Shown one piece after another: positions 23,801 to 35,141 of a DNA stretch of 64,000 nucleotides. Position 1 is the stretch's first letter, and each line of letters begins with the position of its first letter. A program made the position numbers and the translations under genes. The stretch spans positions 59,944,073 to 60,008,072 of the forward strand of contig CM055097.1 of the NCBI GenBank assembly GCA_029204225.1. The letters are read 5' to 3'. The stretch is from Diphasiastrum complanatum. Its lineage: Eukaryota > Streptophyta > Lycopodiopsida > Lycopodiales > Lycopodiaceae. The notes under the pieces were generated by a model, which ran no database searches, had not been told where the DNA came from, and was given only the letters and a program-made list of their open reading frames with translations.

Positions 23801-26800
23801 CTTTACACCGTCACAGCAGAGACCAATCATAACTCACAGTCCTGTGACACACATGCACCAGCAGGCTTACTTGTATGATTACAACCAATCAGTGAAGTAA
23901 ATCACTAAAAGTTGGCTTTTCAGAACCCTGAGTTTCATAATCCAAAGGTTTGCAAACAAGTTTCACTGGGATTATAATCAGGAATCATGGGATTCGCACA
24001 CATAGTTGGAAGGACCGAAACCCTCAGTATATATCTTAGTGACGTGGAGTAACCTATACAGATGTCTGGTATTCTACAATTGTCATAATTGATATGCTTC
24101 TAAATGTGAACTTCTTCCAATCTGCCCGAAATATGCCACATACCAGTACACAAGTACAGTGATGCCCATTCCTAAGAATTTTCCTTAGAAACGGGTACGG
24201 AGCCGTACCTTAGGAACGGCCGTTCCATACCTAAGGAATGGCTTTAGAAACGGGTATGTGCTTCGCCGCTTTCAGATCCTTCAGTATGTATCTAGGATCG
24301 CATTTTCATCCAGAAATCCTGAGTATCTATCGAGCATTGCATCTTCATCTTGCAAACGTTCCTGGATACGGTTCAGGATCGAGTTTCCTTTCAGGATCCT
24401 GAAAATCCTAAACCTGAGGAACGTTTCAGAACCGTTCCTTGGTAAGGAACCGTCCCCAGGAACGTGTTCCTTGGGATGGTTCCATACCGTTCCTAGGAAC
24501 TATGCATAAGTACATAGGGCTTCTCAAAATTTCTATAGTATGTGCAATGTAGGAATCCAAATGCTACTTTGACTTGGGAAAAGTTTTTAAGTAGTAGAAT
24601 TAAGCAGCCGTACTGCACCTGAGATAGTTGTGAAGCAGTTCGGTCATGCCTAAACGCACTTTTGAGAATATTTGTCCAATTTCCTTCTCCATACTCCTCG
24701 ACGGCAGCAATAAGTTCCTGATCCTCTTCAGGTGTCCATAACTTCCGCTTCCTTCTTTCTGAATGGACCAGTCCAGTAGAGCCTGCTTTATAAATGCTGT
24801 CTAAAGGGGAAGCAGAAGGCGGATTCATCCCTAACAAATTAGAATTTGGACCATTTGTGCCATAATGTTGGCTAATGGTGCCAGCATCCCAGCTACCAGT
24901 TCCCAAACGATTCTCTTTCCTCCCAGTACCACAATTAGGAGCATCCAGAGCCTGTTTGACAACAATGATCAATGTCATACGTCAGAAACCTATTTTGGAC
25001 AAACATTTAAGCTATGCCAGCCAAAGTTTGATCAATATAAAAGGCATACCAAACATCATTGACAGCACAAAAGCCAACGTTCAAAATCAGGCCCCAGGAA
25101 CAAGAAAGTGGCAAACTTGAGAATAGCCTCTAAAGTTTGTAAGCCAAATTGGAAGGAAAGTTATCTTGAGCTTTTAAAGAACAAATTCAAGGTTTAGGTG
25201 CATGTTACCAGCAATGAGAAAAAGTGGTTCAAATTTACCCGTACAACATTTTCTGCCTCTGCTACAGTCTCTCGACTGACACATGGAAATGGCTCAACTT
25301 CAAATTCCAAATCACTGTCATCATCCTAGTAAAAAGGAAGCACCAACTTCTTGTCAGAGAAAATGTTGGCATTCAATAAAGTTTGGTGAAGACAAACTTT
25401 CAAAAAGCTACTCATAATTTATGCATCAACTTTGAATGTTGATAACTTGATACACATTTCAAAATATCTATTTTTCAGCTCAAAAAAGATGTGAAGGGAA
25501 TCTTATAAGCCAACCAAAGGCTGGGCATCTTCAAAATGTTCTCCAAGATCAGTACGATATGCAAGATGGCGCCACAATGCTTGGTATTCTCGAGCACTTT
25601 TGATACCGGTATTCGACCTCTTGACAAGAGTTTCCCAGTTCAGAATCGCACTCTCACAACTCGAAATTTCTTGGAGAAGTGTGAGCAAAGTATTTGGACT
25701 GTATCTGCAGCACAAATATGGTATAGAAAATTCAACAGAAATTTGATAAAAGATATCACCCCAAAAAAACAGATGCTGTGAACATCGCATCAGTGTGTCT
25801 TTGATGTACTTTCAGCAAACAACAAAAGACTTGCAGGAGCTGAAAATCAGAAAGGTCTATGTGATAAAAGGTGGTCATGACACAAAGGTGTTATTAATCA
25901 GTGAATCCAATCAAGCCAAGCACCTCAAAATAACTCTGCCACATCTGTGAGAAATTGTCAACTAGTTTGAGATTTATCATGTCTAGTTCAATTGGCAATT
26001 TTGGCCAATATGCATTTTAGACTTAGAGATAAACTTGATATTGTTAAGAAGGCCTAAGAATAGTTGATTTACTATTTTTAGCATGTTAGGCAACTTGATA
26101 AGGTCGCATATAGATCTACTCCTATTGGTTGATTTAGGTGCATTGAATCTAGTCTATTGCTAGAACCTTCCAAATGTTGATAAGCTTGAGCAAGCTCACC
26201 CAAATAGGTCAAGGACCTGCTGTGTATAGTGTACAAGCGTGGGAAGAGTTCATCTCTCTCTCTCTCCCCTCTCATTCATGCTTATGGACGTGATCTCTTT
26301 GGGTTTCTATATCCATTTTTGCATTGTCTTGTTAATACCTTGAATTCTTGTGTGTAGAAATGCTATTTTAAGTTGTGTATTGGATCCACACGTGTGAAAG
26401 GTCTTGTGGTACAGCCATTGTACAGACAGCAACAGCAACTTATCATTCTTATGCTATTTTGTCAAGTTCTTATTGAGTTTATAGCTTCTATGTTTATTAT
26501 TTCTACATTGTTAATGGTGCTAGATGTGATATATTTTATAACCAAAGATCAAAGGGACAAATTAGATCTCAGTGCTCTGATTTTCTTCACACATCTGAGA
26601 CAGCACGAACCAAAAAGTGCAATATCAAGAGAAAACAGCAAGAATCTTACTCGTATTTTAGGCTGTCATCTAAAGTCACTTATTTGAGAAAGGACGTAGT
26701 ACACATGTAGGTGAGATATGGGTGCAAGGCCCCATGCCCGGGCATCCAGAAGACTAACCAAAGGATAAGCAAAAACCTGTGAAATTCACATCTATCCAAG

Positions 26801-27567
26801 AAGCAACTATAGGACTGGCAAAGCTAGGACTACTTGCATACACCATTGCACCTGATTGGCAAGTCAGGAAGAATTAATCAAAATGCATAAAGTGACTTTG
26901 TGAGGATCAGAAGTTTTTAGATCCCAGACGGCATAAAAAAGCACTCAAAAATTTCTCAGGATTTCCTCTCGTTGGAAATACGACTGCCAATCCAGAAAGA
27001 AAAGAGACATGGCCACAAAATGTACACACATAAAGTGGACAGGCAAGGCGATCCAGGGAAATGGCTGCACTTCAAATCTAACTTTGCAAAACTGGTTACA
27101 TGCAGTCATCTGATCATGTACAACAACAGTACTAACAAACCTGTTACTATATCAAAGTTTTCTCAGAAGTCAGATTGTAAAACTGAATAATTTGAATTAA
27201 TAGCAGCTGCCAGCATCACCAAAAACGTAGATATAAGTTAGGTGTAGAAAGAATACGTTGCAAGATAAAAGGAATGAAAGATCCCAAAACACCGACCATA
27301 TTAAGTCACTCTCTCCAGAGAAATGAACAAAAAATTGCATATGCATGAACACCAAAGTGTGACATGGTAATCACAATGCCAGTTGTGCAGCCTCAACTTG
27401 ATCGAAATTTGAGGACCCTTTGACATATTTGTAAATACCAGCATCAACACACTCTTAGAATTCTGATTCAAAATTTTAAGAATAGAAACTCCAAGAAAAT
27501 ACGAGAGTACATGCCTCTTTGAAAGCGATGCAACATCGGCTTCGGAAATAAAGGCCTTCCTCTTCAT
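20846..27567 (-). CDS. MYB/SANT-like nuclear protein, six coding exons
   Basis: Coding exons on the minus strand are 27567-27515, 25704-25515, 25325-25239, 24951-24619, 22508-22379 and 22251-20846. Together they make 2199 bases, 732 codons plus stop. Phases fit at every junction. The product has an N-terminal block (residues about 27-70: LLQEISSCESAILNW, SAREYQALWRHLAYR), an acidic patch (DDDSDLEFE), and one MYB/SANT repeat at about 176-230 with the W-x(19)-W spacing typical of the fold (LWTPEEDQEL, GEGNWTNIL, RWALIRKRR). The MYB repeat is split by an intron after TASQLSQ. The rest is a Ser/Ala/Thr-rich, probably disordered tail. Plants have a small family of such single-MYB proteins (Arabidopsis At1g58220 and At1g09710 type), whose role is poorly known; DNA or chromatin binding in the nucleus is inferred. 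The last exon may instead be spliced at the GTAGGA after 20876, giving a slightly different C-terminus. All other introns are GT-AG; intron 1 appears to be GC-AG. Confidence 0.88.
22509..24164. other. Intron 4 of the MYB-like gene, remainder
   Basis: Mostly AC-rich sequence with no coding potential that I can support. The open frames at 23277-23900 are compositional and carry no motifs. Confidence 0.5.
24165..24506. repeat. Inverted-repeat-rich insertion in intron 4
   Basis: This block within intron 4 of the MYB-like gene (22509-24618) is packed with GGAACGG and CCGTTCC elements in both orientations. The left side reads CCTAAGAATTTTCCTTAGAA and TAGGAACGGCCGTTCC, the right side GGTTCCATACCGTTCCTAGG. 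It resembles a foldback MITE. Exact ends and a target-site duplication are not resolved. Confidence 0.5.
25705..27514 (-). other. Intron 1 of the MYB-like gene, probable GC-AG
   Basis: The first coding exon must end after ...TCAAAGAG at 27515 so that the split Arg codon joins A-TAC at 25704. The next bases are GCATGT, not GT, so the donor would be AG|GCATGT. The acceptor is CTGCAG at 25705-25710. A GT donor two bases further on (CAT|GTACTC) would break the frame. No gene lies inside the intron. Confidence 0.65.
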
Positions 27568-27685
27568 CCTCCAGGGTAGCAAACCGTGATAGCACTTGCC
27601 CTTTCTAATTCATATTCTCTGAACGCAACTCAACCTTTGCTCCTGTCAAAAACCTCACCAAATTGAAAAAATAACAACCAAGCTT

Positions 27686-27701
27686 AAACCCTAAACCCTA
27701 A
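27686..27701. promoter_or_regulatory. Double telobox upstream of the MYB-like gene
   Basis: AAACCCTAAACCCTAA lies about 120 bases upstream of the start codon, probably in the 5' UTR or proximal promoter. Telobox motifs (AAACCCTA) are common near plant transcription starts, especially of genes for translation and growth, and are bound by telomere-repeat-binding MYB proteins and Polycomb recruiters. The function here is inferred. Confidence 0.55.
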
Positions 27702-27854
27702 GAAAGAAAAAATCAAGCAAGCACACAAGCTGTTACCGGCAACACTGAACAAAGACACAATATAAAACCCTTACATGACCCTGAACCCAGCTGCACAATT
27801 GCCACAAATAGAAAACACACGACTTAGATCCACACAACTAACAGCTCGCAAGGA

Positions 27855-28109
27855 TCAAACATTGGCTTCAGAATATCTTTTCAAAACCTGCATGAACGAT
27901 CCAATTTCTTGCGGTGAAGCACTGGTGACAACAACTAAAGGATTCTGAACCAGTGAATGGGGCTGCATTGGATTGGAAAAAAGATTTGTGCTGCCTGTCT
28001 TTATCTCCTCTGTCAGAGCGTCGAAGCTTTGGCATAAGAGACTTGAAGCTCTCGCTCGAGAGATGCTCTTATGGGGTCCTTTTGTTCGACCCACCCAATC
28101 ATCACCCAC
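27855..28109 (-). CDS. Small hypothetical ORF upstream of the MYB-like gene
   Basis: An open frame of 84 codons begins at an ATG at 28109, reads toward the MYB-like gene in the same orientation, and ends 288 bases upstream of its start codon. The composition is protein-like (ALTEEIKTGSTNLFSNPM, then LVVVTSASPQEIGSFMQVLK), but I recognise no domain. It could be the 3' exon of a separate gene, an upstream ORF in a long 5' leader, or chance. Confidence 0.25.
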   Translation of the reverse strand: MGDDWVGRTKGPHKSISRARASSLLCQSFDALTEEIKTGSTNLFSNPMQPHSLVQNPLVVVTSASPQEIGSFMQVLKRYSEANV

Positions 28110-28200
28110 CCAGAAAAGGCGCCTCGCAAGGCTCGTCTCATTCCAAGCAAAACGGCCAAGTTTTTAATATGCATATTTGTAAGTTTTCATCTTAGTGCAT

Positions 28201-28329
28201 GCTCATGCTCATGGCTTTCTTTAGACAACCAACTTCTAGCGCTTTCCTTTGACAATGAAAACATGATAGTGCTCATGCTCATGGCTTTCTTTAGACAACC
28301 AATTTCTCGCGCTTTCTTTTGACAATGAA
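28201..28329. repeat. Tandem duplication, 70-bp period
   Basis: The block starting GCTCATGCTCATGGCTTTCT at 28201 recurs at 28271 with four or five differences over 60 bases. No coding role is apparent. Confidence 0.8.
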
Positions 28330-28436
28330 TTTTTATTGCTTTGAACCTTCTTAATCTTACAAAGCCACAAATAACACATTGGGCATTCTTTGACATGAGC
28401 TTCTTACGGATGTCGTGAAATTTCATAATCTGTCGG

Positions 28437-29035
28437 TTTTCGACAAGTCAGTAGTAACCGACGCCAATGCAGATTTTATGAAAACAAACCTCTAGTTATT
28501 AGTAAAAGCTGGTGGCAATAGACTTTTGAATCAAACATTGCAATCTGATGAATTTATTGTCCCTTGAAATACCACAACTAAGGTGTCGCGCAAGTGGCAA
28601 AAATGTTGTTGTGTGGCACCCAGTTGGACGTTGGATTCTTACGTCCTAGAAATCCATCGAATTTCGACAGCCAGGTCAGCAATCTAGACACATTGAAAAG
28701 TAGATGCGTCCAATGTACTGTGTGGCAAACGTTGGAATCTAACGGATTTTTGGGGCATCGAAATTCGACATCTGTTTGGAATTCCCATTTCCCACGAGTC
28801 CTTGATTTTTCTCTCACTCTTTTTTCTTGCAGATTTTTTTGGCTCTTGTGATTGGCAAGTGGTGCTGCTGGTTGATTTGGAAGTATGATCTTGATGTCCT
28901 ATGTTTGACAACTGTTGTGATTGCAAGTATTTACTTTTGCCAATTTGTGTATTTTAAATCTTACATGACATCTTCAAAATAAGAGATTTAGAGATAGGCT
29001 CAAAGTAATTTTTGATGTGATTAAAATGAAAATAG
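28437..29035. other. Intergenic stretch
   Basis: No gene that I can support; open frames of 79-85 codons on both strands overlap each other and show no motif. Confidence 0.4.
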
Positions 29036-29099
29036 TGTGAGTGTGAGTGAGTGTGAGTGAGTGCGTGCGTGCGTGCATGCGTGTGTGTGTGTGTGTGTG
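29036..29099. repeat. Compound GT-rich microsatellite
   Basis: GTGAGTGTGAGTGA units pass into GTGC repeats and then into a (GT)n run. A simple compound microsatellite. Confidence 0.9.
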
Positions 29100-29232
29100 A
29101 AATGAGACATTAAAAAATAAATTGAGATTAAAAGTGTGATTAGAATGATATTATGAATGTGATTAGAATATGATTAAAATATCATTAGAGGTTATGAATG
29201 TAATTTTGAACGAGTTTAGAATGTGAATTGAA

Positions 29233-31330
29233 TTAAGATTTTTGTTGTAAAAAAAAGAGAGTTTTAGAATTTAAAATTTTAGAGGTTTTAGTGAAAGCCT
29301 CTCCCTCTGCTAGATGAGCTATTAACACTCCTAGGTTTAGCAATATTAGTGACCGAAGGAGAAAAAGGTTTTTGCAAAGGAAGAGACAAATGTTCCAAAG
29401 GACGTCCACCAAAGTCTCTAGAGGTTCTACCACGAGAAAAAAAAGCGTCCACCCCTAGAAGGTTTGCCACAAAAAGAGGGCATTTTCAATCTTTTAGGAG
29501 GAGTCTCATCAATGTTTTTTGAAAAAGAAAAGGGTTTTAAAGCTTTTTCAATAAAAGTCAGACCTTTTCTAGTCAAGGTAGGAAATAAACATCCATTAGA
29601 GTTTTCAAACAAACATTTCACGCCTTCAATAATGAGCTCAAAAAAGTAGATGAATACTAACGAGGCCCTCACAATTAACTTTGCCTCAGAAGACAGCCAC
29701 ATAAGAGAAGTATAGAATTTAATTTTTAGACTGTCCCCCGGGATGAAGAGATCAAGATTATTGAGAATGAACCAAATGGCATGGTCGAACCATAGAATCT
29801 GACCATTGCATTTTGTTTCATGAAGTTATACGTGAAAAATAGAATTACTGCAACCAGGCCATATTTCATAACGCCTCAAAATAAGGAAAAGTAATTCAAG
29901 GATCATCTAAGGTAAAGTAGCAATTTTAAGAAAGGAATTTCAACACTAGTACTTACAACTAAACAACCATCCATTATAGTACCACTAAACCCATATATTT
30001 AAAGTTAAGCCTTGGGCAACAAATTGTCGGTTATCATAGTCAGTTAATAACCAACTTTACAAAGGAACAGATTAACTATTCAAAAGTAAAAGAAAATTAG
30101 TAACGCCTTTTGTAGAACAACATCATATATAGTAACAGCAAAAAGAGTCACAAAAGCAATCCCATCGTTGAAGTAGAAGTTGGATTTATGGGCATGGTCA
30201 ATGCTAATCAAAGTAAAACTTGGGAAGCCGACCCATTTTTCTAGTAATAAAATCCAAAATAGTAAACTAACCACCGAAAAAAAAATTTCATGAAATGCAA
30301 TTTTAATGACAATCTAGGTACGACAGTCAAAAGTTATTATAGAAGCCTCGGATCATCACATACCACAAGGCCTTTGAAAGTAGAACACAAGGTGAGTAAT
30401 CAGTTAACAAACAGAATCTTGACTAACTCATCACTCTTTCATAAGCAATGTTAAGTAAATGAAGTAAATAAGTCAAAATAGTCCACTTAGAAAAACTTTG
30501 TAAAGTTACTTGCGGAGCTATAAAACACTTAGGCACAAATTTTCTCAACATTTCCATAATAGTAAGTACCCAGTATAGAGGAACCAGAATGACACAAAAT
30601 AGTCAGTTTTTATGATAAATTAAAAGCCAACTTATCGAAGTAAAAAGATGGATACCATAGCATGACCAATGCTACGTCACAAGTTTTCGTAGATCAGTTT
30701 TCCAAGCAACAACGTCCAAAAATTATGACTTAGACCAAACTATAGTGGTAAACGGAAACATCATCAAGGTAGGTTTGCAGCTAAGTAAGTATTTAACCAA
30801 CAAACCAAGTCCCCATTCAAGGCTGTCCATCTGAAATAGCCACACTCATACACGTTTACCTTTTGTTGGAGTTACTAAAAAATAGATCATTACCATTAGA
30901 ACAACAATTATGACATTTGAAATTAATGTAGACCATCTTAACAACATATCTGAACTGGTAAAAGGTCACACAAGTTAATAGTAACCACTTTTATTCAGCT
31001 GGGTAAAACCTATGTAAAATTTTAAAATAGGAGTTTTTTATACGAACAGTAAATACACCACCTTGGTACCAATAAGTGCCTCATCATCAAGTGCAATGTA
31101 CCAAAAAACAACAGTAAATGTGACATGCATAAATAGACTGTATGTGATAGAATCCACATAATGTCTTCATTCCATTGTAGTCTTTTCCAATGCAAGAAGT
31201 TACAAGTGAAAATTTGAGTTATTGCAACAAGGGCATATTTCAAAACATCGCATGCCCTCTAAAACTAAACTAAAAAACTAGTAGGCCCTCTGGAATAGCC
31301 GTAATCGGAACCAGTCTCCAATAGCGGACA
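29233..31330 (-). pseudogene. Degenerate repeat units related to the 44-kb gene
   Basis: On the minus strand, 29800-29720 reads FDHAIWFILNNLDLFIPGD, very close to SDHAIWFIMNNLAKFFPG in the unrecognised gene remnant at 43974-45060, and similarity continues into MWLSSEAKLIVRASLVFI. The following part (29702-29427) is another open stretch with a Lys/Phe-rich segment. Related DNA, with GCATGGTCAATGCT or GCATGACCAATGCT cores, recurs near 30195 and 30660, and the segment around 31020-31240 resembles 29760-29850. So the region seems to be several decayed copies of one domain, 400-500 bases apart. Function unknown. Confidence 0.45.
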
Positions 31331-31810
31331 GATCAACCAAAAGAGGCCAGACCATATCTCGTTTTTCTTCCGGAAGTAAAGTCACTAATACTTATCGGAA
31401 GGAAAGAAAAAGAAGTGGTGAGTACTAAAAACCAGAACAAAAGCACAAGTAAATAAAGCAAGAGACAGCAAACTAAAAGAAGAAAACTGACAATAGGCTC
31501 CACAATCAATCGACTAACGAACCAACAAAAAAGACCTGGCACAAGGAAGTAAAGATGAAGTAAGCACACAAGCAAAGTAAAACACAAGAAGAAACAGACA
31601 CAAAAGAACAACAACAACAAAAAGCCAACCCACACCGATACTAGAAATCCAAAAAGAGTAGGAAGTAGACCCAACAAGAGGCCACAGAAGAACCAACACA
31701 CCAACCAGAGCACAAACTTACAGCAACTTAAGCAGACCAAGGGCAAAAACCACAAAATCACACATTAAACAAAAACGCCCATAGCAAATACCTTATCAGA
31801 CGCCATAAGA
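31331..31810 (-). other. T-rich (minus strand) leader-like segment
   Basis: A 142-codon frame on the minus strand encodes almost only Leu, Phe, Cys, Val and Trp, which follows from its base composition rather than from a membrane protein. It lies at the upstream (right) end of the degenerate repeats, and an ATG-containing start follows near 31803. It may be the 5' leader or first intron of that repeated gene family. Confidence 0.3.
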
Positions 31811-32290
31811 GGAATCTCAAGCCAGCGAAAAAATAGGTTGAATATAAGAAATGAATTACATTTTATGCCCTACTTATAGTTGGGGTTAGGCATTGGTCCT
31901 TTCTTCCTATTGGCTAGAAAATGTCTCCATAGACTTTTAAATCCAAAAAAAGGTGGGAAACACTTTTAGTCCTTCTATTTGACTTTTAGGCCTCTATAGC
32001 TAATTGATTCAATTACACTATGGCCCAAAGTCCCTTCATTTCTGAATATGAAAATAAAGTAGTATGTGCTCATCGGGTTGTACTTACATACGTAGGGTGC
32101 TAGTGCCCTTGTACTTATTATTCTAACTATGTCGCAATATATACATGGGTCCTGCCAAATGCCCAACAATATCATGGACTAAAATTGGTGACGGGTCCCA
32201 TGACACTTTTAAAAAAAATGCCTCAAACTCCTGGAAGCCTTTGTCATCCTACTTACACTTGATCAAATATGTGTGTCCAAAGCTTTAAAG
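31811..32290. other. Intergenic, with LTR-start-like motif copy 3 (minus)
   Basis: The reverse complement of about 32080-32122 reads TTAGAATAATAAGTACAAGG and then GCACTAGCACCCTACG, matching the motif at 4241 and 5618. It is the best candidate for the true LTR edge of that family. No gene is present. Confidence 0.4.
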
Positions 32291-32297
32291 GCAAGAT

Positions 32298-32609
32298 TTG
32301 AATCCAATGCAAGAGGTGCCAAAAAGTCATCCCATTTGGTCTTTATTGCCACAAGGAAGGTTAAATCTCATGCATATGTCATCTCTCAATCCGAGATTTT
32401 ATTCTCGAAGCAAACATATCGAAATCATGTATCATTACCTTAGAGAGAAAGTGCATAACAAGGAAGTAGCATTGGTTTTCTATAGAACAAATTTTATGGC
32501 AGCAAATTACTTCACGAAGGCTCTATCAAAGGATAAACATCTCAGATTCAACGATATGTTAAATCTAAAGATCAAAGTTTTCAAGATCCACATTAAGGGG
32601 GAGTGTTAG
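32298..32609 (+). pseudogene. Ty1/copia RNase H 3' end
   Basis: This frame ends a copia polyprotein. It contains SRSKHIEIMYHYLREKV and NFMAANYFTKALSKDKHLRF, the typical C-terminal RNase H segment of copia elements, and stops within the polypurine tract. Upstream RNase H and RT are not in frame and appear lost. RNase H degrades the RNA strand during reverse transcription; this fragment is not functional. Confidence 0.88.
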
Positions 32610-32820
32610 ATTTTTCCCATGCTCAGTCTTAAAATCATCCAAGTAATGAGCATCCTGAAAAGAACCAAAGTCCGACTGCAATTTGTCAGACCTTCGCATT
32701 TTTCGCACCTCGCACTTTTCACACCTTCACAATTTTTGCACCTTTGCCCTTTTTGTGCACTTGTACATTTTTTCACTCAAACATTTTTGGGACTTCGCAT
32801 TTTTCGCACCTTCAAATATA
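32594..32820 (+). repeat. Copia polypurine tract and start of a 3' LTR
   Basis: TTAAGGGGGAG at about 32594-32604 is a polypurine tract, followed at 32605 by TGTTAGATTTTTCCC, a typical copia LTR start. The LTR is short or truncated; from 32690 a TTCGCA-x-TTTTTCGCACC motif repeats (about 32692 and 32797). The 3' end is not defined. Confidence 0.7.
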
Positions 32821-32824
32821 TATT

Positions 32825-33175
32825 AATTGATTTTTGTTAACCCAAAAGAAAGCACTAAAACCTCATAATGACTGAACCTCGTCTGAAAATTAGTCTTTTG
32901 CACATCACTCGGATGAATCCTAATATGATGATATTCGGTCTTGAGATCTATTTTGTGACTCCTTGTAATCCGCACATTCTGAAAGCCTCCATCTTTTTTC
33001 ACTTTCAGAAGAACAAGAGCCCTCCAAGGTGATTTATTGGGTCTTATATGTCTCACCTTAAGATAATTTTCAATTTGATTAATAATCTTTATCCCTTCCT
33101 TTCGAGAAAACTGATATGATTGTCTAGAGATAGGGTGACTACTTGGAATTAACTCAATTTTGTGATCTACTACCT
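32825..33175 (-). pseudogene. Ty3/gypsy RT fragment with internal deletion
   Basis: On the minus strand, from about 33175, the frame reads VDHKIELIPSSHPISRQSYQ, then IRPNKSPWRALVLLKVKKDG, then a jump to DLKTEYHHIRIHPSDVQKTN and HYEVLVLSFGLT. These are the start of gypsy RT and the segment after the first catalytic Asp region. About 20 residues, including the VDYRALN and PLPxIDDL segments, are missing, so this is an internally deleted dead fragment. Confidence 0.88.
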
Positions 33176-33179
33176 AGAA

Positions 33180-33860
33180 GGTAATAAACCATGAGGTTAT
33201 TGGTTATGTCCATGTCCGGTTCAAAGGATTTGAAATACTTCTTGATGTGAATATTTGGTACTCCAATGTACAATTTTATTAGTTATGTTTCACCATTCCA
33301 GACTAGGCCAGAAATGTAATTAATAACCTTGTGAGGGCCCAAGCATATCCATTTGGACATGTGAAGCTAGTGCATGGTCTCTGACAACTATATATACATG
33401 TAAAGGAGATCTTATAGAAAACATTCCTAGGCCCCATGGGCTTATATTTACTTGTAGGAACTGATTGGGGTTTGACTCTCAACTTCTAGTTGGTTGGGTG
33501 GTTTTGTTCTATAGTAGTCCTTTTTGGTGCATACAACAAAGTCTAGAGGATTTTCACTTGGCGATCATTATAGTTGCATTAGAGCTGGGTTTTGCATTGA
33601 TCAGAAGGTGGAGATGCTTTTTGTTTTTTTGTAGCTTTCTAGTAGCGTCTCCTTGCGTTTTTCTTCTTGGTGGTGGAATTGACCTCCAAGTAAGTGGCTT
33701 CTCTAATTCTGCATTGCTTTTAGCTTAATGATTAGTGTTATGGACTTTCTCCATAGACATAATTGCAAATCATTCGATTTTTTATGATTTTTTACAGTTT
33801 TTTACTGGTATTCACTATTTTAGCTTGAAATTCATCAAATCTACTCTATGTAAATGATTT
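33180..33860. other. Intergenic stretch
   Basis: No gene that I can support. The frame at 33465-33728 is hydrophobic with no motif. The sequence next to 33180 could hold upstream gypsy protease remains. Confidence 0.35.
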
Positions 33861-34571
33861 TTGAAATTGTACTTATGTTGTTGTGTGGTCATTATGATAA
33901 CTCCTAATGATTGCATGCCAGTTATATGGTCGACAATCGATTCTCACGATTGGCCTTATGTTGATGAATTGATCATCAAATTGACAAAATTCCAACTCGT
34001 CAAAGAGATTACGATGAATATGAAGCCAACATTCGGATCCAAACGTGTTTACACTAGTGTCAGCGTGTCTGTCGTTGTATTTGTTGCCATATTTAAAACA
34101 ATACCATTTAGAAAAACAAATACATTATGGGTATGGAAAGTGACGGAATCCTCATTGTTGGACAATGTATTTACTTCTTGGGACTCACAGAATGTAGATC
34201 ACAAAGGTGATTTAATAAGGCGTGATATTTGTCGTGAGACGATGACAATAAGATATCACATTGCACGCCAAACGTGCTCCTTCAGTTTCATTTATAGGCG
34301 GTTCAAGTTTGCTCACGGTCGATGGGATAGCTTGGATGCAGAGATGAGACATCAAGAATTTGAACTACCCATCCATATGCCAAATGATGAAGTGCGGGAA
34401 GTCTGTGTTAATGGTGAATGGAGTCTGGAAGATGTACGGGCTATGGTGGGTTTAATATATGCTGATGTGCCCACAAATTTTGTGTTCACTATCAACGGAC
34501 AAACCGTAAGTGTAAACAATAAACATGCTTCTAAATTTTGTAAATGGTTGTTGAACACATATATAAAATAA
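33861..34571 (+). CDS. Unrecognised 236-codon ORF
   Basis: An intact frame with balanced composition and a good Trp/Asp/Glu content, unlike the surrounding compositional ORFs. Segments include DSHDWPYVDELIIKLTKFQ, WKVTESSLLDNVFTSWDSQ, YRRFKFAHGRWDSLDAEM and a C-terminal FTINGQTVSVNNKHASKFC. No signal peptide is evident; the start at 33861 is the first ATG, and the first 12 residues are Cys-rich and may not belong to the protein (an acceptor AG just downstream could be the real border). It lies 570 bases upstream of the histone H3-like gene, on the same strand, and may belong to the same large element. I know no family for it. Confidence 0.5.
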   Translation: MKLYLCCCVVIMITPNDCMPVIWSTIDSHDWPYVDELIIKLTKFQLVKEITMNMKPTFGSKRVYTSVSVSVVVFVAIFKTIPFRKTNTLWVWKVTESSLLDNVFTSWDSQNVDHKGDLIRRDICRETMTIRYHIARQTCSFSFIYRRFKFAHGRWDSLDAEMRHQEFELPIHMPNDEVREVCVNGEWSLEDVRAMVGLIYADVPTNFVFTINGQTVSVNNKHASKFCKWLLNTYIK

Positions 34572-34967
34572 ATTTTAATATTGAAATGGTGGTGTTTGGT
34601 TTTGCAGATCAGGAGACGCGCAGAAAAACACCAAAAGTGTGCATCATTTTTAGATTCGGTCACCGTAAAAATACATGAACTATAAGTTGTTCTTATGTAC
34701 TAGCTTTAACTAATAACATTGATCTATTCGATGGGATTTCATCAGCGATTTGGTTCTATCATTTCCATGCTTGTTAGGGCATTAGCTATGGTTTGGTTTG
34801 GTATGCAATTGCAATGTAAATGTTTTGACTAGATAATTTCTATAAGAAATTGTTGATAACATGTTTTGGAAATGTATAGAATTTCATTGTGTATATATTT
34901 CTTACTTTACTATTTTTGAACAATCGAGAGATCTTTTTGGAATGCTTGCTATAATTGGAATGGCACA

Positions 34968-34977
34968 CTATATAAGG
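34968..34977 (+). promoter_or_regulatory. TATA-box candidate for the H3-like gene
   Basis: CTATATAAGG lies 165-175 bases upstream of the ATG at 35142 and is a good plant TATA-box match. Its use is inferred. Confidence 0.45.
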
Positions 34978-35141
34978 GTGTGTGGGTCCCCATTTTGCCA
35001 TTTCATTCTTAGTGTCAAAGAGTTTCCTTTGTTTTTCATAGGTTGATATCATCCTGCTATGCTCACACAAGTGCAAATTAGTGTTGTTATTGCAATTCCT
35101 ATACATTAGTACTCTATTATATCCACATGGCGACCTAGTTT

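Noticed and set aside
27686-27701. Interstitial telomere remnant
   Set aside because: Only two repeat units; a telobox promoter element is the better reading.
31333-31761. 142-aa membrane protein
   Set aside because: Leu/Phe/Cys/Trp composition follows from a T-rich minus strand; no start context or domain; likely non-coding leader.
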